Below are positions 25,613 to 35,036 of a DNA stretch of 64,000 nucleotides, one piece after another (within the stretch, counting starts at the first letter, position 1; every line of letters begins with the position of its first letter). A program made the translations under genes and the position numbers. A model generated the notes under the pieces. It saw only the letters and a list, made by a program, of their open reading frames with translations, did not search any database and had not been told where the DNA came from. Source of the DNA: Pseudoxanthomonas sp. (lineage in GTDB: Bacteria > Pseudomonadota > Gammaproteobacteria > Xanthomonadales > Xanthomonadaceae); NCBI RefSeq assembly GCF_027498035.1, contig NZ_CP114978.1, positions 2,480,001 to 2,544,000 on the forward strand, written 5' to 3'.

Positions 25613-26575
25613 TCAAGCCGGCTGCAACAGGCGCAGGCCGAACCAGTCGCGCGCGTCATTCCAGCCGTGGGTGGTCCTCAGGCCCGCATGCGTCGCCAGT
25701 GCGTTGAACCCGGCATCGGTGTACTTGTGGCTGTATTCCACCTGCATCGCTTCATCGGCTGCAAAGTCGAATGTCCTGCCCGCCAGCTGCACCGATTGCG
25801 CCCGCTGGCTGACCAGGAAGGTTTCGATGCGGCCGCGTTCGCGCGCATAGACCGCCTTGTGGCGGAATCCGCCCAGATCGAAGTCGCTGCCGATCTCGCG
25901 ATTCAGCCGCGCCAGCAGGTTGAGGGTGAATTGCGCCGTGACACCGGCCGCATCGTTGTAGGCCGCCTCGATCAGCGCATCGTCCTTGTCCAGGTCGATG
26001 CCGATCAGCGCACAGCCATGGGCGCCCATCGTCTGGCGCATGGCGACCAGCAACCTGGCGGCTTCATCAGTGGTGAAGTTGCCAAGGGTGGAGCCGGGAA
26101 AGAACATCACCGTGCGCTGCGCCGGGCGCTTGGCCCCGGGCAGCGCCAGTGGCCTGGTGAAGTCGGCGCAGACCGGCAGCATTTCGATCTGCGGGAATTG
26201 CTGGGACAGCCGCGCGGTGCTTTCGATCAGGGCCGTGCGTGAGATCTCCACCGCCGTATAGGCCACTACATCGTGCAGGCTTTCGAGCAGCAACTCGGTC
26301 TTGCGTCCGCTGCCACTGCCGTATTCCACCACGTGCACGCCGGGGCCGATGGCCTGCGCGATCGAGGGCAGGCTCGCCTCAAGCAGGGCCAGCTCGGTGC
26401 CGGTGAGGTAGTACTCGGGCTGGCGGGTGATGGCCTCGAACAGGCGCGAGCCTTCCGCGTCGTAGAAATACTTGGATGGCAGGGTCTTGGGCGTCTTCGA
26501 CAGGCCAGCCACCGCATCGGCGGCAATGTCGTCGGGCAACGGATGCAGGTCGGTCAACGCGGAGCGGGCGCGCAT
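25613..26575 (-). CDS. egtD: L-histidine N-alpha-methyltransferase EgtD
   Basis: Catalyses three SAM-dependent methylations of histidine to hercynine, the first step of ergothioneine synthesis. At 320 aa it has the family length. Family landmarks are TLPSKYFYDAEGSRLFEAIT near residue 31, TRQPEYYLTGTE with the substrate-site Tyr residues, VVEYGSGSGRKTELLL (SAM site), MFFPGSTLGNF, and the C-terminal VEYSHKYT. The ATG at 26575 is used; a TTG at 26599 that overlaps the egtB stop (TTGA) is an alternative giving eight more residues. The gene follows egtB directly and is convergent with the REP array. Confidence 0.95.
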   Translation of the reverse strand: MRARSALTDLHPLPDDIAADAVAGLSKTPKTLPSKYFYDAEGSRLFEAITRQPEYYLTGTELALLEASLPSIAQAIGPGVHVVEYGSGSGRKTELLLESLHDVVAYTAVEISRTALIESTARLSQQFPQIEMLPVCADFTRPLALPGAKRPAQRTVMFFPGSTLGNFTTDEAARLLVAMRQTMGAHGCALIGIDLDKDDALIEAAYNDAAGVTAQFTLNLLARLNREIGSDFDLGGFRHKAVYARERGRIETFLVSQRAQSVQLAGRTFDFAADEAMQVEYSHKYTDAGFNALATHAGLRTTHGWNDARDWFGLRLLQPA

Positions 26576-26595
26576 CAACGCGCTGGCGGCGGCAT

Positions 26596-27891
26596 TCAAG
26601 GCAGATCCCTGGCAAGCCGCACGCCGGCGAACTGCCAGCGTGCATCGGCGGGGAAGAAGTTGCGATAGCTGGCGCGGATGTGGCTGCGCGGCGTTGCGCA
26701 GCTGCCGCCGCGCAGCACCCACTGCGCGTTCATGAACTTGCCGTTGTATTCGCCCAGCGCGCCCGGCCACGGGGCAAACCCCGGATACGGCAGGTAGGCG
26801 CTGCCGGTCCATTCCCAGACATCGCCGAACAGCTGCGCGAAGCCAGCCTCCGGGACCGCGGCAGAACGCGGGTGCAGCAGCCCGTCCTCGGCGAAGTTGC
26901 CGGCCATCGTGATGCCGGTGGCGGTCTGCTCCCATTCGGCTTCGGTCGGCAGGCGCGCGTCGGCCCAGCGCGCGAACGCGTCGGCCTCGAACAGGCTCAG
27001 GCCGCTGACCGGCGCGTCGGGATCGCGTTCGCGCCAGCCGCCCAGGGTGAACTCGCGTGCGCCGTCTTCATGCCAGTACAGCGGCCGCTGCCAGCCACGC
27101 GTTTGCACGGTGGCCCAACCATCGCTGAGCCAGTACGCGACCTGGTGGTAACCGCCGGCCTCGACGAAGGCCTGGAATTCGGCATTGCTCACCGGCCGGC
27201 TGGCCAGCGCATGCGCAGCCACCAGCGCGCGATGGCGCGGCGATTCATTGTCGTAGGCGAAGGCCTTCACCTGCGGCCAGGCATCAGCGCCGATCTGCAC
27301 GATCTGTTCGTCGCGTTCGATCCAGCGCAGCGGCGACGCGCCGACACGGTCGTGGTGCAGGTTTTCACGATACGCCGGCTGCAGCGGATTGCTCCACAGC
27401 GCATGCCGGATGTCGGTCAGCAGCAGTTCCTGGTGCTGCTGCTCGTGCTGGATGCCGAGCTGCAGGATGTCCAGCGCCGCCTCGTCCAGCGCCTGCGCCT
27501 GCAGGCGTTCTTCCAGCTGCACTTCGACGTGGTCGCGATACGCCCAGACCTGTGCCAGCGATGGCCGCGACAACACGCCGCGCCGGGCACGCGCGTGCAT
27601 CGGCCCGACGCTGGTGTAGTAGCTGTTGAACAGATAATCCCAGGCCGGATCGAACGCGCGGTAGCGCGCGTCGCTGGCCAGGATGAAGCGCTCGAAGAAC
27701 CAGCTCGTATGCGCCAGGTGCCACTTGGCCGGACTGGCGTCGTCCATGCTCTGCACCATCGCGTCCTCGGCGCTGAGCGGCGCGGCCAGGGTGCGCGTCA
27801 ACCCGCGCGTGGCACGGAAGCGTTCGAGCAGATCGGTCGTGCGCAATGTCCGGTCATCGCGGGGGATGGCCGCCGGTGGAGTTGCATGCAT
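26596..27891 (-). CDS. egtB: Ergothioneine biosynthesis protein EgtB (non-heme iron sulfoxide synthase)
   Basis: An iron-dependent enzyme that joins hercynine and a thiol donor with oxygen to form a sulfoxide, the central step of ergothioneine synthesis. It is 431 aa. The N-terminal DinB-like domain carries the iron ligands in KWHLAHTSWFFE (His) and LGIQHEQQHQELLL (H-x3-H). The C-terminal formylglycine-generating-enzyme-like domain has RLPTEAEWE and DVWEWTGSAY through WVLRGGSCATPRSHIRASYRNF. It sits upstream of egtD with no EgtA or EgtC gene adjacent. It is divergent from a PLP enzyme across 71 bp. Confidence 0.95.
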   Translation of the reverse strand: MHATPPAAIPRDDRTLRTTDLLERFRATRGLTRTLAAPLSAEDAMVQSMDDASPAKWHLAHTSWFFERFILASDARYRAFDPAWDYLFNSYYTSVGPMHARARRGVLSRPSLAQVWAYRDHVEVQLEERLQAQALDEAALDILQLGIQHEQQHQELLLTDIRHALWSNPLQPAYRENLHHDRVGASPLRWIERDEQIVQIGADAWPQVKAFAYDNESPRHRALVAAHALASRPVSNAEFQAFVEAGGYHQVAYWLSDGWATVQTRGWQRPLYWHEDGAREFTLGGWRERDPDAPVSGLSLFEADAFARWADARLPTEAEWEQTATGITMAGNFAEDGLLHPRSAAVPEAGFAQLFGDVWEWTGSAYLPYPGFAPWPGALGEYNGKFMNAQWVLRGGSCATPRSHIRASYRNFFPADARWQFAGVRLARDLP

Positions 27892-27962
27892 GCGTCAAGC
27901 TTAGGTGTGGATGGTGAAAGCCCTGTTAGATCGCGTTTTCACGCCGCGATAAGCTCGGCGGC

Positions 27963-29144
27963 ATGCCGACGCGCACTGCAGACCTCATCATGCCACCGGT
28001 CGCCTGGGAAGATCGCCATGCCGCGTTCGCGCTGCCCGACGACGTGCGCTACCTGGATGTAGCTTCGACGGGGCCGCGACTGGCCAGCGTGCAGGCCGCC
28101 GCGCATGCCGCGGTGGAGCTGGCGGCCACGCCGTGGCGCAGCCCGCATGACGCGGTGATGCAGCAAGTTCAATCCGTCCGGCAACGTGCCGCCGATCTGC
28201 TGTTCGGCGGCGACGTGGACGGCGTGGCGATGATTCCTTCCGCGGCCTACGGGCTTGCGACGGCGGCACGCAATGTCCCGCTGGCACGCGGCGATGCGGT
28301 GCTGGTGCTGGACGGGCAGTTCCCTTCCAACCTGATTGCCTGGCAGCAGCGTTGTGCAGAAGTCGGCGCGCAGGTGGTCGCGGCAACCCCCGCGCCGGGG
28401 CAATCGCTCACCGATGCGGTGCTGGCCCAGCTCCAGGACACGCCGCGGATCGCGGTGGTGAGCCTGCCGCACTGCCACTGGCATGACGGGCGGCTGCTGG
28501 ACCTGGATCGCATCGCACCGGCCGTGCAGGCGCGCGGCGCGGCGCTGGTGCTCGACCTCAGCCAGAGTGCCGGCGTGCTGCCGGTCCGGCTGGACCTGTG
28601 GAAACCGGATTTCGTGGTGTCGGTCGGCTACAAGTGGTTGCTCGGCCCGATCGGCCTGTCCTGGCTCTGGGCCGCGCCGCGCTGGCGCAGCCAAGGCACG
28701 CCGATCGAGCAGCACTGGATCACGCGCGATCCCGGCGCGGACTGGACGTTCCCCATCGCAGCGCCACCGCCGTTCCTGCCGGGCGCGCGCCGGTTCGATG
28801 CCGGCGCCATCAACGATCCGATCCGGCTGGCGATGGCCGCCGCCGGCCTGGCCCAGCTGCAGCACTGGGGCCTGCCGCGTATCGCGGCGGCGTTGGCCGA
28901 GGTCACTGCGGCACTGGATGCTGCATTGGAAGCACGCGGACTGGCGGACTGGAAGACGCCGGGCCACGCGCCGCATCTCACCGGGCTGCGCGTGCCCGGC
29001 GCCCGCCTGGACGCGGTGGCCGCGGCGTTCGCCGCACACCGGATCCTCTGCGCGCGGCGGCAGGGTGGCCTGCGGCTGGCGCCCTCGCTGACAGTGCGCC
29101 CCGCGCAGATGCAGGCCGTGGTGGAGATCGCTGCCAGCGCCTGA
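27963..29144 (+). CDS. PLP-dependent aminotransferase class V-fold enzyme (EgtE-like candidate)
   Basis: A 393-aa fold-type I PLP enzyme of the class V aminotransferase/cysteine desulfurase superfamily. The PLP-binding Lys is in VSVGYKWLLGP near residue 226; the PLP-ring Asp lies in LVLDLSQSAG, and the substrate-side C-terminus is RRQGGLRLAPSL. No persulfide-forming Cys loop of NifS/IscS type is visible. It is divergent from egtB-egtD with only 71 bp between start codons, suggesting shared control. In mycobacteria the last ergothioneine step is a PLP C-S lyase (EgtE) of this same superfamily, so this is the natural candidate; that assignment is inference from position and fold. Confidence 0.85.
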   Translation: MPTRTADLIMPPVAWEDRHAAFALPDDVRYLDVASTGPRLASVQAAAHAAVELAATPWRSPHDAVMQQVQSVRQRAADLLFGGDVDGVAMIPSAAYGLATAARNVPLARGDAVLVLDGQFPSNLIAWQQRCAEVGAQVVAATPAPGQSLTDAVLAQLQDTPRIAVVSLPHCHWHDGRLLDLDRIAPAVQARGAALVLDLSQSAGVLPVRLDLWKPDFVVSVGYKWLLGPIGLSWLWAAPRWRSQGTPIEQHWITRDPGADWTFPIAAPPPFLPGARRFDAGAINDPIRLAMAAAGLAQLQHWGLPRIAAALAEVTAALDAALEARGLADWKTPGHAPHLTGLRVPGARLDAVAAAFAAHRILCARRQGGLRLAPSLTVRPAQMQAVVEIAASA

Positions 29145-29198
29145 CGCTGCAACCGCACTCGGTCATCCCGCGTGTTGCGGTGAGGACGCCCTGGTCGA

Positions 29199-30332
29199 TC
29201 AACCCCCGCCACCGCCATGCCCGGTCCCGGCGACATGGTCGGCAACCACTGGCAAGCCGGCGTAGGACGACCAGGCGTTTGCGCAATCCGGCGCGCCAGG
29301 CGCCTGCGTCAAGCCCGCCTTGTCGGCCAGGAACTGGCAGCTGGCCGCGAACACCTGCGGCGCCGACTTCGAGCGCAGCGGCGAGGCAATCACGTGGTTG
29401 TCGGCCTGCGGGAAATCCACCATCTCGCGCGCGGCCGGCGGCGTGCCCAGCTGCGCGAACATCGCCCGCATCGCCGGCACCGAAACGGTCGGATCCTGGT
29501 GCTGCTCATCGCGGTAGAAGTAACCCAGGAACACCGGCATCCGGATCCTGGAAAACACCGCCGGCAGCATGCCGCCGCGGCTCAGCGCCACCAGCGCGCG
29601 ATAGCCATCGACGTGGATCGCATCGGCCCAGTAGGCACTGCCGGCCGGATGCCGCAGCACCGGGTCGCCCCCATTCTTGCTCCACAGCAGCAGCTGTTCG
29701 CCCCAGGGCCACAACAGCGGCTGCAGCTGGTCGTCGCGTTCATGCACCAGCGGCGACCACAGCAGCAGCGCCTGCACCTGGCGCGGGTGCGCCGCCGCGG
29801 TCTGCACCGCCAGGGCGCCGCCCATCGAGGTGCCGATCAACACCACCCGGCGGCCCAGGGCCTGGCCCACCGCCAGCGCTTCGGCGGAGGCATCCAGCAG
29901 GCGCTGGGCATCGATGCCACGCAGCGCATCGGCAGCTTCCAGTCCATGCCCCGGCAGGCGTGGCAGGTAGAGGTTGCAGCCGAACACCCGCGCCAGCCGC
30001 TCATGCGCCGGCGCGCCCTCGCCCTGGCTGGCGCTGAAGCCATGCAGGTAGACGATCGCGCAACTGCTGCGCGCCGGATGCGCTGGATCGGCCCAGACGA
30101 TGCGTGCGCGGGTGTCCTTGCGCAGCCCCGGCGTGGCGGCTTCGCGTGCATCGATCCAGGCCTGCAGGGCCAGCGGCGACTGCGGTACCGACGGCAGCGG
30201 CGAGGCCACCAGCCGCGGCACCACCCGCGGACCCAGGGCCAGCACGGCCAGCAACACCAACCCCAGGGCCAGCGCCAGCCACGCGTAGCGACGCCAGCGG
30301 CGCGGCGGCCGGCCCCCGACAGTCGTGGCCAT
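29199..30332 (-). CDS. Membrane-anchored alpha/beta hydrolase
   Basis: A 377-aa protein with one N-terminal hydrophobic helix (residues about 16-36, WLALALGLVLLAVLALG) after a basic start, so it is anchored with the hydrolase outside the cytoplasm. The hydrolase core has the oxyanion block IVYLHGFSASQGE, nucleophile elbow GTSMGGALAV, and catalytic His in FPQADNHVIAS. It resembles serine lipases or esterases of the alpha/beta family; no substrate is evident. It ends in a Gly-rich tail (GTGHGGGGG). It starts 3 bp after the stop of the upstream TonB-dependent receptor, suggesting that the two are co-expressed. Confidence 0.88.
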   Translation of the reverse strand: MATTVGGRPPRRWRRYAWLALALGLVLLAVLALGPRVVPRLVASPLPSVPQSPLALQAWIDAREAATPGLRKDTRARIVWADPAHPARSSCAIVYLHGFSASQGEGAPAHERLARVFGCNLYLPRLPGHGLEAADALRGIDAQRLLDASAEALAVGQALGRRVVLIGTSMGGALAVQTAAAHPRQVQALLLWSPLVHERDDQLQPLLWPWGEQLLLWSKNGGDPVLRHPAGSAYWADAIHVDGYRALVALSRGGMLPAVFSRIRMPVFLGYFYRDEQHQDPTVSVPAMRAMFAQLGTPPAAREMVDFPQADNHVIASPLRSKSAPQVFAASCQFLADKAGLTQAPGAPDCANAWSSYAGLPVVADHVAGTGHGGGGG

Positions 30333-30335
30333 GCC

Positions 30336-32669
30336 TCAGAACCGCCCCGACAGGCTGACCCCGAAGGTGCGTGGCGCGCCGCGGATGTAGGTCGGCAACC
30401 CGAACGTGGCGCCGGTGTTGCCGGCGTCGATCAGGTACTTCTCATCGGCCAGGTTGGCGCCGAACAGGCCCACGTCCCAGCGGCCGTTCTGGAAGGTGAC
30501 CCCGGTGCGCAGGTTGACCAGCCCGTAGGCCTTCTGCGCCAACCCGGCGGTGTTCTCGTCGTCGAAGAACATCTTGTCCTTCCACTCATAGCTCGGGCGC
30601 AGGTAGAAGCGCCGGTTGCCACCGATGTCGTGGCCATACATCAACACCAACGACGCGCTGTTGTCCGGGCTCATGCGCAGGCGGTTGCCGCCCAGTTCCT
30701 GGGCCGACCCATCCTCGTCAACCGCGTTGAAGCGCGCCTTCATCCAGGTGTAGTTGAACAGCACACCCAGGTCGGCGTTGAAGTTGTGCTGCAACGACAT
30801 CTCCAGTCCCGGCGCATGCGCGCGGCCGGCGTTCTGGGTCTTGTACTGGCCATCGACGTAGGCGCTGGACTGGAAGTTCTTGTAGTCGTAGTAGAACGCC
30901 GACAGGTCGTACAGGAACTTGCCCTGCGCCAGTTCGCCCTTCAGGCCGATCTCGCCGCTGGTCAGGATCTCCGCCGGCAGCTCGGTGGTGGCATCTGGCT
31001 GCACCTCGATCACGTTCGGCTTGCGGCCGCGCGAGACGCTGGCATACAGGTTGGCGCTGTCGCCCAACTGGTAGTTGGCCACCAGTCGCCCGGTCACGCC
31101 CCAGAAGCTGTCCGAAGCACGCAGCATCTGGCCGTTGGTGGTGGCGAACAGGTTGTTCGGCGTCACCGGGACACCGCTGGTGGTCAGGCCGAGCAGGCCC
31201 AGCGTGCCGGTGCCATCGGCGTTGATCGTGCGGTAGCCGGAGGTGATGTCTTCATGCGAGACACGCAGGCCGGCGGTCAGCTGCAGGCGGTTGGTCACAT
31301 CGAAGCTGAGGTCGCCGAACGCTTCCACTGCATGGGTGGTCGATGCGTTGACGTAGCCTTCGGTGATGTCGTTGTTGAACGGCACATAGGCGCCGGCCAG
31401 CAGGTACTGGACCGGGTTGAGGTTGGATGCCACCAGTCCGTCGACCGCGCTCTGGTACGCAGCGTAGGCCGGATAGGACTGCAGCAGCAGCGGCCAGACC
31501 ACGTTGGAGAACAGCGCGGCCTCGTCGGTCTGCAGCGTGACCTGCTGCTGGCCCTTCTCGTAGAACACGTTGCCGCCGACGAAGCCGCGCACGCGACCGC
31601 CACCGTCGTAGTTGAAGCGAAACTCCTGGCTGAGCTGCTTGCTCTTGACGTACTCGGACATCTCCAGCAGGTCCAGGTTGCTGCCGTCGGCGTCGAACTT
31701 CTCGTAGGAATTGAACCGGCGCAGGCCGGTGGTGGAGTTCAACTGCCAGCTGTCGCCCAGGCGGAAATTGCCCAGCACCGTCAGGCCCTGGATGCTGCGG
31801 TCCAGGCCGAGGTCGCTGCCGCGGTTGAGGTCCGAGTCGCCGTAGACATCGGTGGAGCCATTGCGGTTGGCCAGCGTGGCGCTATGGAAATCGGTGCCCG
31901 GCGGCGTGTCTTTCTGGTAGTTGAAGATGGCATCGACGCTGCCATCCTCCAGGTCGAAATGCAGGCTCAGGCGCGCGGCCTTGGTGTCCTCGCCATTGAG
32001 GTCGCCGCCGCTGAGATTCTTGACGTAGCCATCGTGCTGGGCATCGTAGATCGCCACGCGCGCGGACACCGCTTCGTTGAGCGGGGTGTTGTAGAAGGCG
32101 CTGAGCTTGTGGCTGGAATAGTTGCCCAGCTCGGCGTCGAAGCCGGAGGCCGTCGTGTTGCTGGCCTTGTTCTGGATCAGCGAGACCGCGCCGGCCTCGG
32201 CGCCACGGCCGAACAACGTGCCCTGCGGTCCACGCAGCACCTCGACCCGGTCCAGGTCATACAGCGCCACCGCCGAACCGCGCGAACGGCTGATGTCCAC
32301 GCCGTCCTGGAAGATCGACACGCGCGAGGTCTGGGTGCTTTCGCCACTGTCGGTGGTGATGCCGCGGACCACGTAGCCGGGGTTGTTCGGGCTCTGCAGC
32401 TGGGCGTGGAAGCCCGGCACGAAGGCACTCAGCTCGTCCATGCGGGTGATGCCCAGCTTGCGCAGCATTTCGCCGCTGTAGGCGCTGATGGAGATCGGCA
32501 CGTCGGCCACCTGCTGCTCGCGCTTCTGCGCGGTCACGGTGATGCGTTCAAGCTGCGAAGGCGTCGTTTCAGCCTCGGCCGCCAGCGCCGGCAGCGGGGC
32601 CAGGCAGGTCAACAGGGCCAGCGACAGCGGCGAGCGCCGCAACGGACGGAGCGTACGGATCAGGGTCAT
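30336..32669 (-). CDS. TonB-dependent outer-membrane receptor
   Basis: A 777-aa outer-membrane active transporter. The signal peptide is SPLSLALLTCLAPLPALA; a TonB-box-like ERITVTAQKREQ follows, then the plug domain (VADVPISISAYSG; VEVLRGPQGTLFGRGAEAGAV) and a 22-strand barrel ending FGVSLSGRF with the C-terminal aromatic needed for barrel assembly. The plug wording resembles the FyuA/pesticin-receptor-like group common in Xanthomonadaceae. The ligand is unknown. ATG 32669 is preferred over the in-frame ATG 11 codons upstream because it sits right before the signal peptide. The gene ends 3 bp before the anchored hydrolase gene. Confidence 0.93.
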   Translation of the reverse strand: MTLIRTLRPLRRSPLSLALLTCLAPLPALAAEAETTPSQLERITVTAQKREQQVADVPISISAYSGEMLRKLGITRMDELSAFVPGFHAQLQSPNNPGYVVRGITTDSGESTQTSRVSIFQDGVDISRSRGSAVALYDLDRVEVLRGPQGTLFGRGAEAGAVSLIQNKASNTTASGFDAELGNYSSHKLSAFYNTPLNEAVSARVAIYDAQHDGYVKNLSGGDLNGEDTKAARLSLHFDLEDGSVDAIFNYQKDTPPGTDFHSATLANRNGSTDVYGDSDLNRGSDLGLDRSIQGLTVLGNFRLGDSWQLNSTTGLRRFNSYEKFDADGSNLDLLEMSEYVKSKQLSQEFRFNYDGGGRVRGFVGGNVFYEKGQQQVTLQTDEAALFSNVVWPLLLQSYPAYAAYQSAVDGLVASNLNPVQYLLAGAYVPFNNDITEGYVNASTTHAVEAFGDLSFDVTNRLQLTAGLRVSHEDITSGYRTINADGTGTLGLLGLTTSGVPVTPNNLFATTNGQMLRASDSFWGVTGRLVANYQLGDSANLYASVSRGRKPNVIEVQPDATTELPAEILTSGEIGLKGELAQGKFLYDLSAFYYDYKNFQSSAYVDGQYKTQNAGRAHAPGLEMSLQHNFNADLGVLFNYTWMKARFNAVDEDGSAQELGGNRLRMSPDNSASLVLMYGHDIGGNRRFYLRPSYEWKDKMFFDDENTAGLAQKAYGLVNLRTGVTFQNGRWDVGLFGANLADEKYLIDAGNTGATFGLPTYIRGAPRTFGVSLSGRF

Positions 32670-32777
32670 CAGCAAACAGACGGAAACGTGGCGAGCTGCC
32701 ACCTATTCAGTCTGGCCGACGATCATGACAATTACGCTTTGCGCGACCGCCCGGATGCGCGCCGCGCGGCCACGCGC

Positions 32778-34254
32778 CTAGACCCTGGCCGCCAGCCGCA
32801 AGCCCCGCGGCGTCATCGCCCGTTCGAACAGCTCGAACATCCCCTGCACCAGCAACGCCAGCACCGCCGCCGGCACCGCGCCCTCCAGGATCATGCCGAT
32901 GTTGTCCAGGCGAATGCCGGTAAGGATCGGCTGCCCGTAGCCACCGGCACCGATCAACGCGCCCAGCGTCGCGGTGCCCACGTTGATGACCGCGGCGGTT
33001 TTCACCCCGGCCAGGATCGTCCCCAGCGCCAGCGGCAATTCGACCCGCCACAAGCGCGTGTGCGCCGGCAGGCCAATCGCGGACGCCGTCTCGCGCAGGT
33101 CGCGTGGAATCCCGGTCAGGCCCGCATGGGTGTTGCGCACGATCGGCAGCAACGAATACAGGAACAGCGCGGCAATCGCCGGCTTGGCGCCAATGCCGAA
33201 GATCGGAATCATGAAGACGAACACCGCCAGCGACGGCAGCGTCTGCAGCACCCCGGTCAGCGACAGCACGACCTGCCCCAGGCGCGGGCGGCGCGCAGCG
33301 AGGATCCCCAGCGGCAGCGCAACGAGCAGCGCCAGGCCCAGCGAAATGCCGACCAGCGCCAGGTGCTCCAGGGTGCGCTGCGCGATGCGTGCAGCACGCC
33401 CGCTGGCCTGCGGCGCCTCCACGCCCAACCAGGCCGAGGCGACCTGCGTTTCGGTTTGGTGCTCCAGCTTGACCTGCGCGTTGAGCCGCTGCATCGCCGC
33501 CGCATCGATCCTGCCCTGCAACGACTGCAGCGCCTGGATGAAGCCGGGTGCGCGCTGCGCCAGGTCCTGTCGATACAGGAACACCGCCTGGTAATCGGGG
33601 AAGTAATGGCGGTCGTCCTCCAGCACCACCAGGTCGTAGTACGGGATCTCCGCATCGGTGCTGTACAGGTCGGTCACGTCGATCGCGCCGCTCTGCAGCG
33701 CGCGATAGGCCAGGTCGTGATCTAGCCCGCTGGGCTGCTGCGGCAACCGGTACGCATCGCGTACGCCCGGCCAGCCATCGACACGCTGCAGGAACTCGTT
33801 GCTCAGGCCGAGCTTCAGCCCGGGATGCCGGGCCAGGTCGCCCAAGGTGCGGATGCCCAGCTGCGCGGCGCGTGCCTTGCGCATGCCGAAGGCGTAGCTG
33901 TCCTCGAACCCCAGCGACCCGGTCATCGCCAGGCCCTTTCGTGCGAGCGCCGCACGCACCTGCGCGTCGTCGGCATCGGGTTGCTGCAGCAGCTCCTGCT
34001 TGAGCGTGCCGGTGTACTCGGCGTAGGCGTCGATGTCGCCCGCCTCCAGCGCGCGCCACAGGATCCGGGTGCCGCCAAGCTGGCGCCTGTGTTCGACCTC
34101 GATGCCGGCCTTGCCGTGCCTGGCCGGCGGCGATCTCGCCCAGGATCACCGCTTCGGTGAAGTTCTTCGAGCCAACGACTCCTTTGTCCTCTCCCAGTGC
34201 GGCCATCGGTGCGCACAGGAGCCACAACGCGACGCCCCATCCGGCCCACCTCAT
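32778..34254 (-). pseudogene. Osmoprotectant-type ABC transporter, substrate-binding protein fused to permease, frameshifted
   Basis: The first part reads in one frame from ATG 34254 (signal peptide MRWAGWGVALWLLCAPMAAL, then the family-signature VGSKNFTEAVILGEIAA). Near 34100-34130 the sense continues in the other frame: AGIEVEHRRQLGGTRILW, DAYAEYTGTLKQELL, and so on to the stop at 32778. Removing one G from GCCGGCC at about 34123 restores a single reading frame of about 490 codons. The downstream frame alone could start at ATG 33959 (393 aa) but would lack the signal peptide and half the ligand lobe. The order is substrate-binding domain first, then a permease of about six helices (SLGLALLVALPLGI; ETASAIGLPAHTRLW). 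It overlaps the ATPase gene by ATGA. It is either inactive or a sequence error. Confidence 0.82.
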
Positions 34255-34994
34255 GCCGCATCGTCCAGGCTGCGCTGCGCGGTCAGGAACCGGGTGACGA
34301 AGTCATCGACCGGATGCGCCAGCAAGGCGCGCGCCGTGCCCTGCTGCAGCACGCGGCCGGCGCGCATCAACACCAGCGTGTCGGCCAGATAGGCGGCTTC
34401 GGCCACATCGTGGGTCACCAGCACCACGGTCTTGCGCAGATGGGCGAACAGCGTGCGCATCTGGGTCTGCAGTTCGTGGCGCACGATCGGATCGAGCGCG
34501 CCCAGCGGTTCGTCCAGCAGCAGCACCGGTGGGTCCAGCATCAGCGCGCGGATCAGGCCGACGCGCTGGCGCTGGCCACCGGAGAGTTCCGCCGGGAAGC
34601 GCACCAGCAGTTCGCCCGGCAGCTGGCAGAGCCGGGCCAGTTCGGACAGGCGCGCATCGATGCGCGTGCGCTCCCAGCCCAGCGTGCGGGCGAGCAGCGC
34701 CGCGTTGTCGCGCACGCTCAGGTGCGGGAACAGGCCGCCCTCCTGGATCACGTAGCCAATGCGCCGACGCTGGGCCAGCAGGGTATCGCGCCGCAACGGC
34801 TCGCCGCCGAAGCGCACCTCACCGCGGTCCGGCCACTCCAGGCCGACCAGCATCCGCAGCACGCTGGACTTGCCGGCGCCACTGGGGCCGATCAACGCCG
34901 TGGTGCGGCCGGGCGCGATCTCGAGATCGACGCCATCCAGCGCCACGGCCTGGCCGTAGCGGCGCGTGACGCCATGCAGGGAAAAGTTCGCCAT
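34251..34994 (-). CDS. ABC transporter ATP-binding protein (osmoprotectant/quaternary amine type)
   Basis: A 247-aa nucleotide-binding subunit. Walker A is GPSGAGKSSVL, the Q-loop VIQEGGLFPHLSV, the ABC signature LSGGQRQRVGLIRAL, Walker B VLLLDEPLGALDP and the switch His VTHDVAE. The sequence style (LFPHLSVRDNAALL, LGALDPIVRHELQ) is that of OpuCA/ProV-like ATPases, but it lacks the C-terminal CBS domains of long OpuCA forms. It overlaps the downstream fused substrate-binding/permease gene by 4 bp and together they would form a complete importer. Candidate substrates are betaine, carnitine, choline or another quaternary amine. Confidence 0.92.
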   Translation of the reverse strand: MANFSLHGVTRRYGQAVALDGVDLEIAPGRTTALIGPSGAGKSSVLRMLVGLEWPDRGEVRFGGEPLRRDTLLAQRRRIGYVIQEGGLFPHLSVRDNAALLARTLGWERTRIDARLSELARLCQLPGELLVRFPAELSGGQRQRVGLIRALMLDPPVLLLDEPLGALDPIVRHELQTQMRTLFAHLRKTVVLVTHDVAEAAYLADTLVLMRAGRVLQQGTARALLAHPVDDFVTRFLTAQRSLDDAA

Positions 34995-35036
34995 GGCCCG
35001 ATGCTGGCACAGGCCACGGCGACATGTCGCCCAACC

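Noticed and set aside
29217..33725. A plus-strand open frame of about 1500 codons opposite the hydrolase, TonB receptor and ABC importer genes
   Set aside because: It is a GC-rich antisense shadow: low-complexity Arg/Gln/His-rich translation, no domain, and it runs against four well-supported minus-strand genes.
32707..33900. Continuation of the initial frame of the ABC importer gene as a real protein
   Set aside because: Past about 34.1 kb the frame loses all family similarity, while the alternative frame encodes the rest of the binding domain and the permease.
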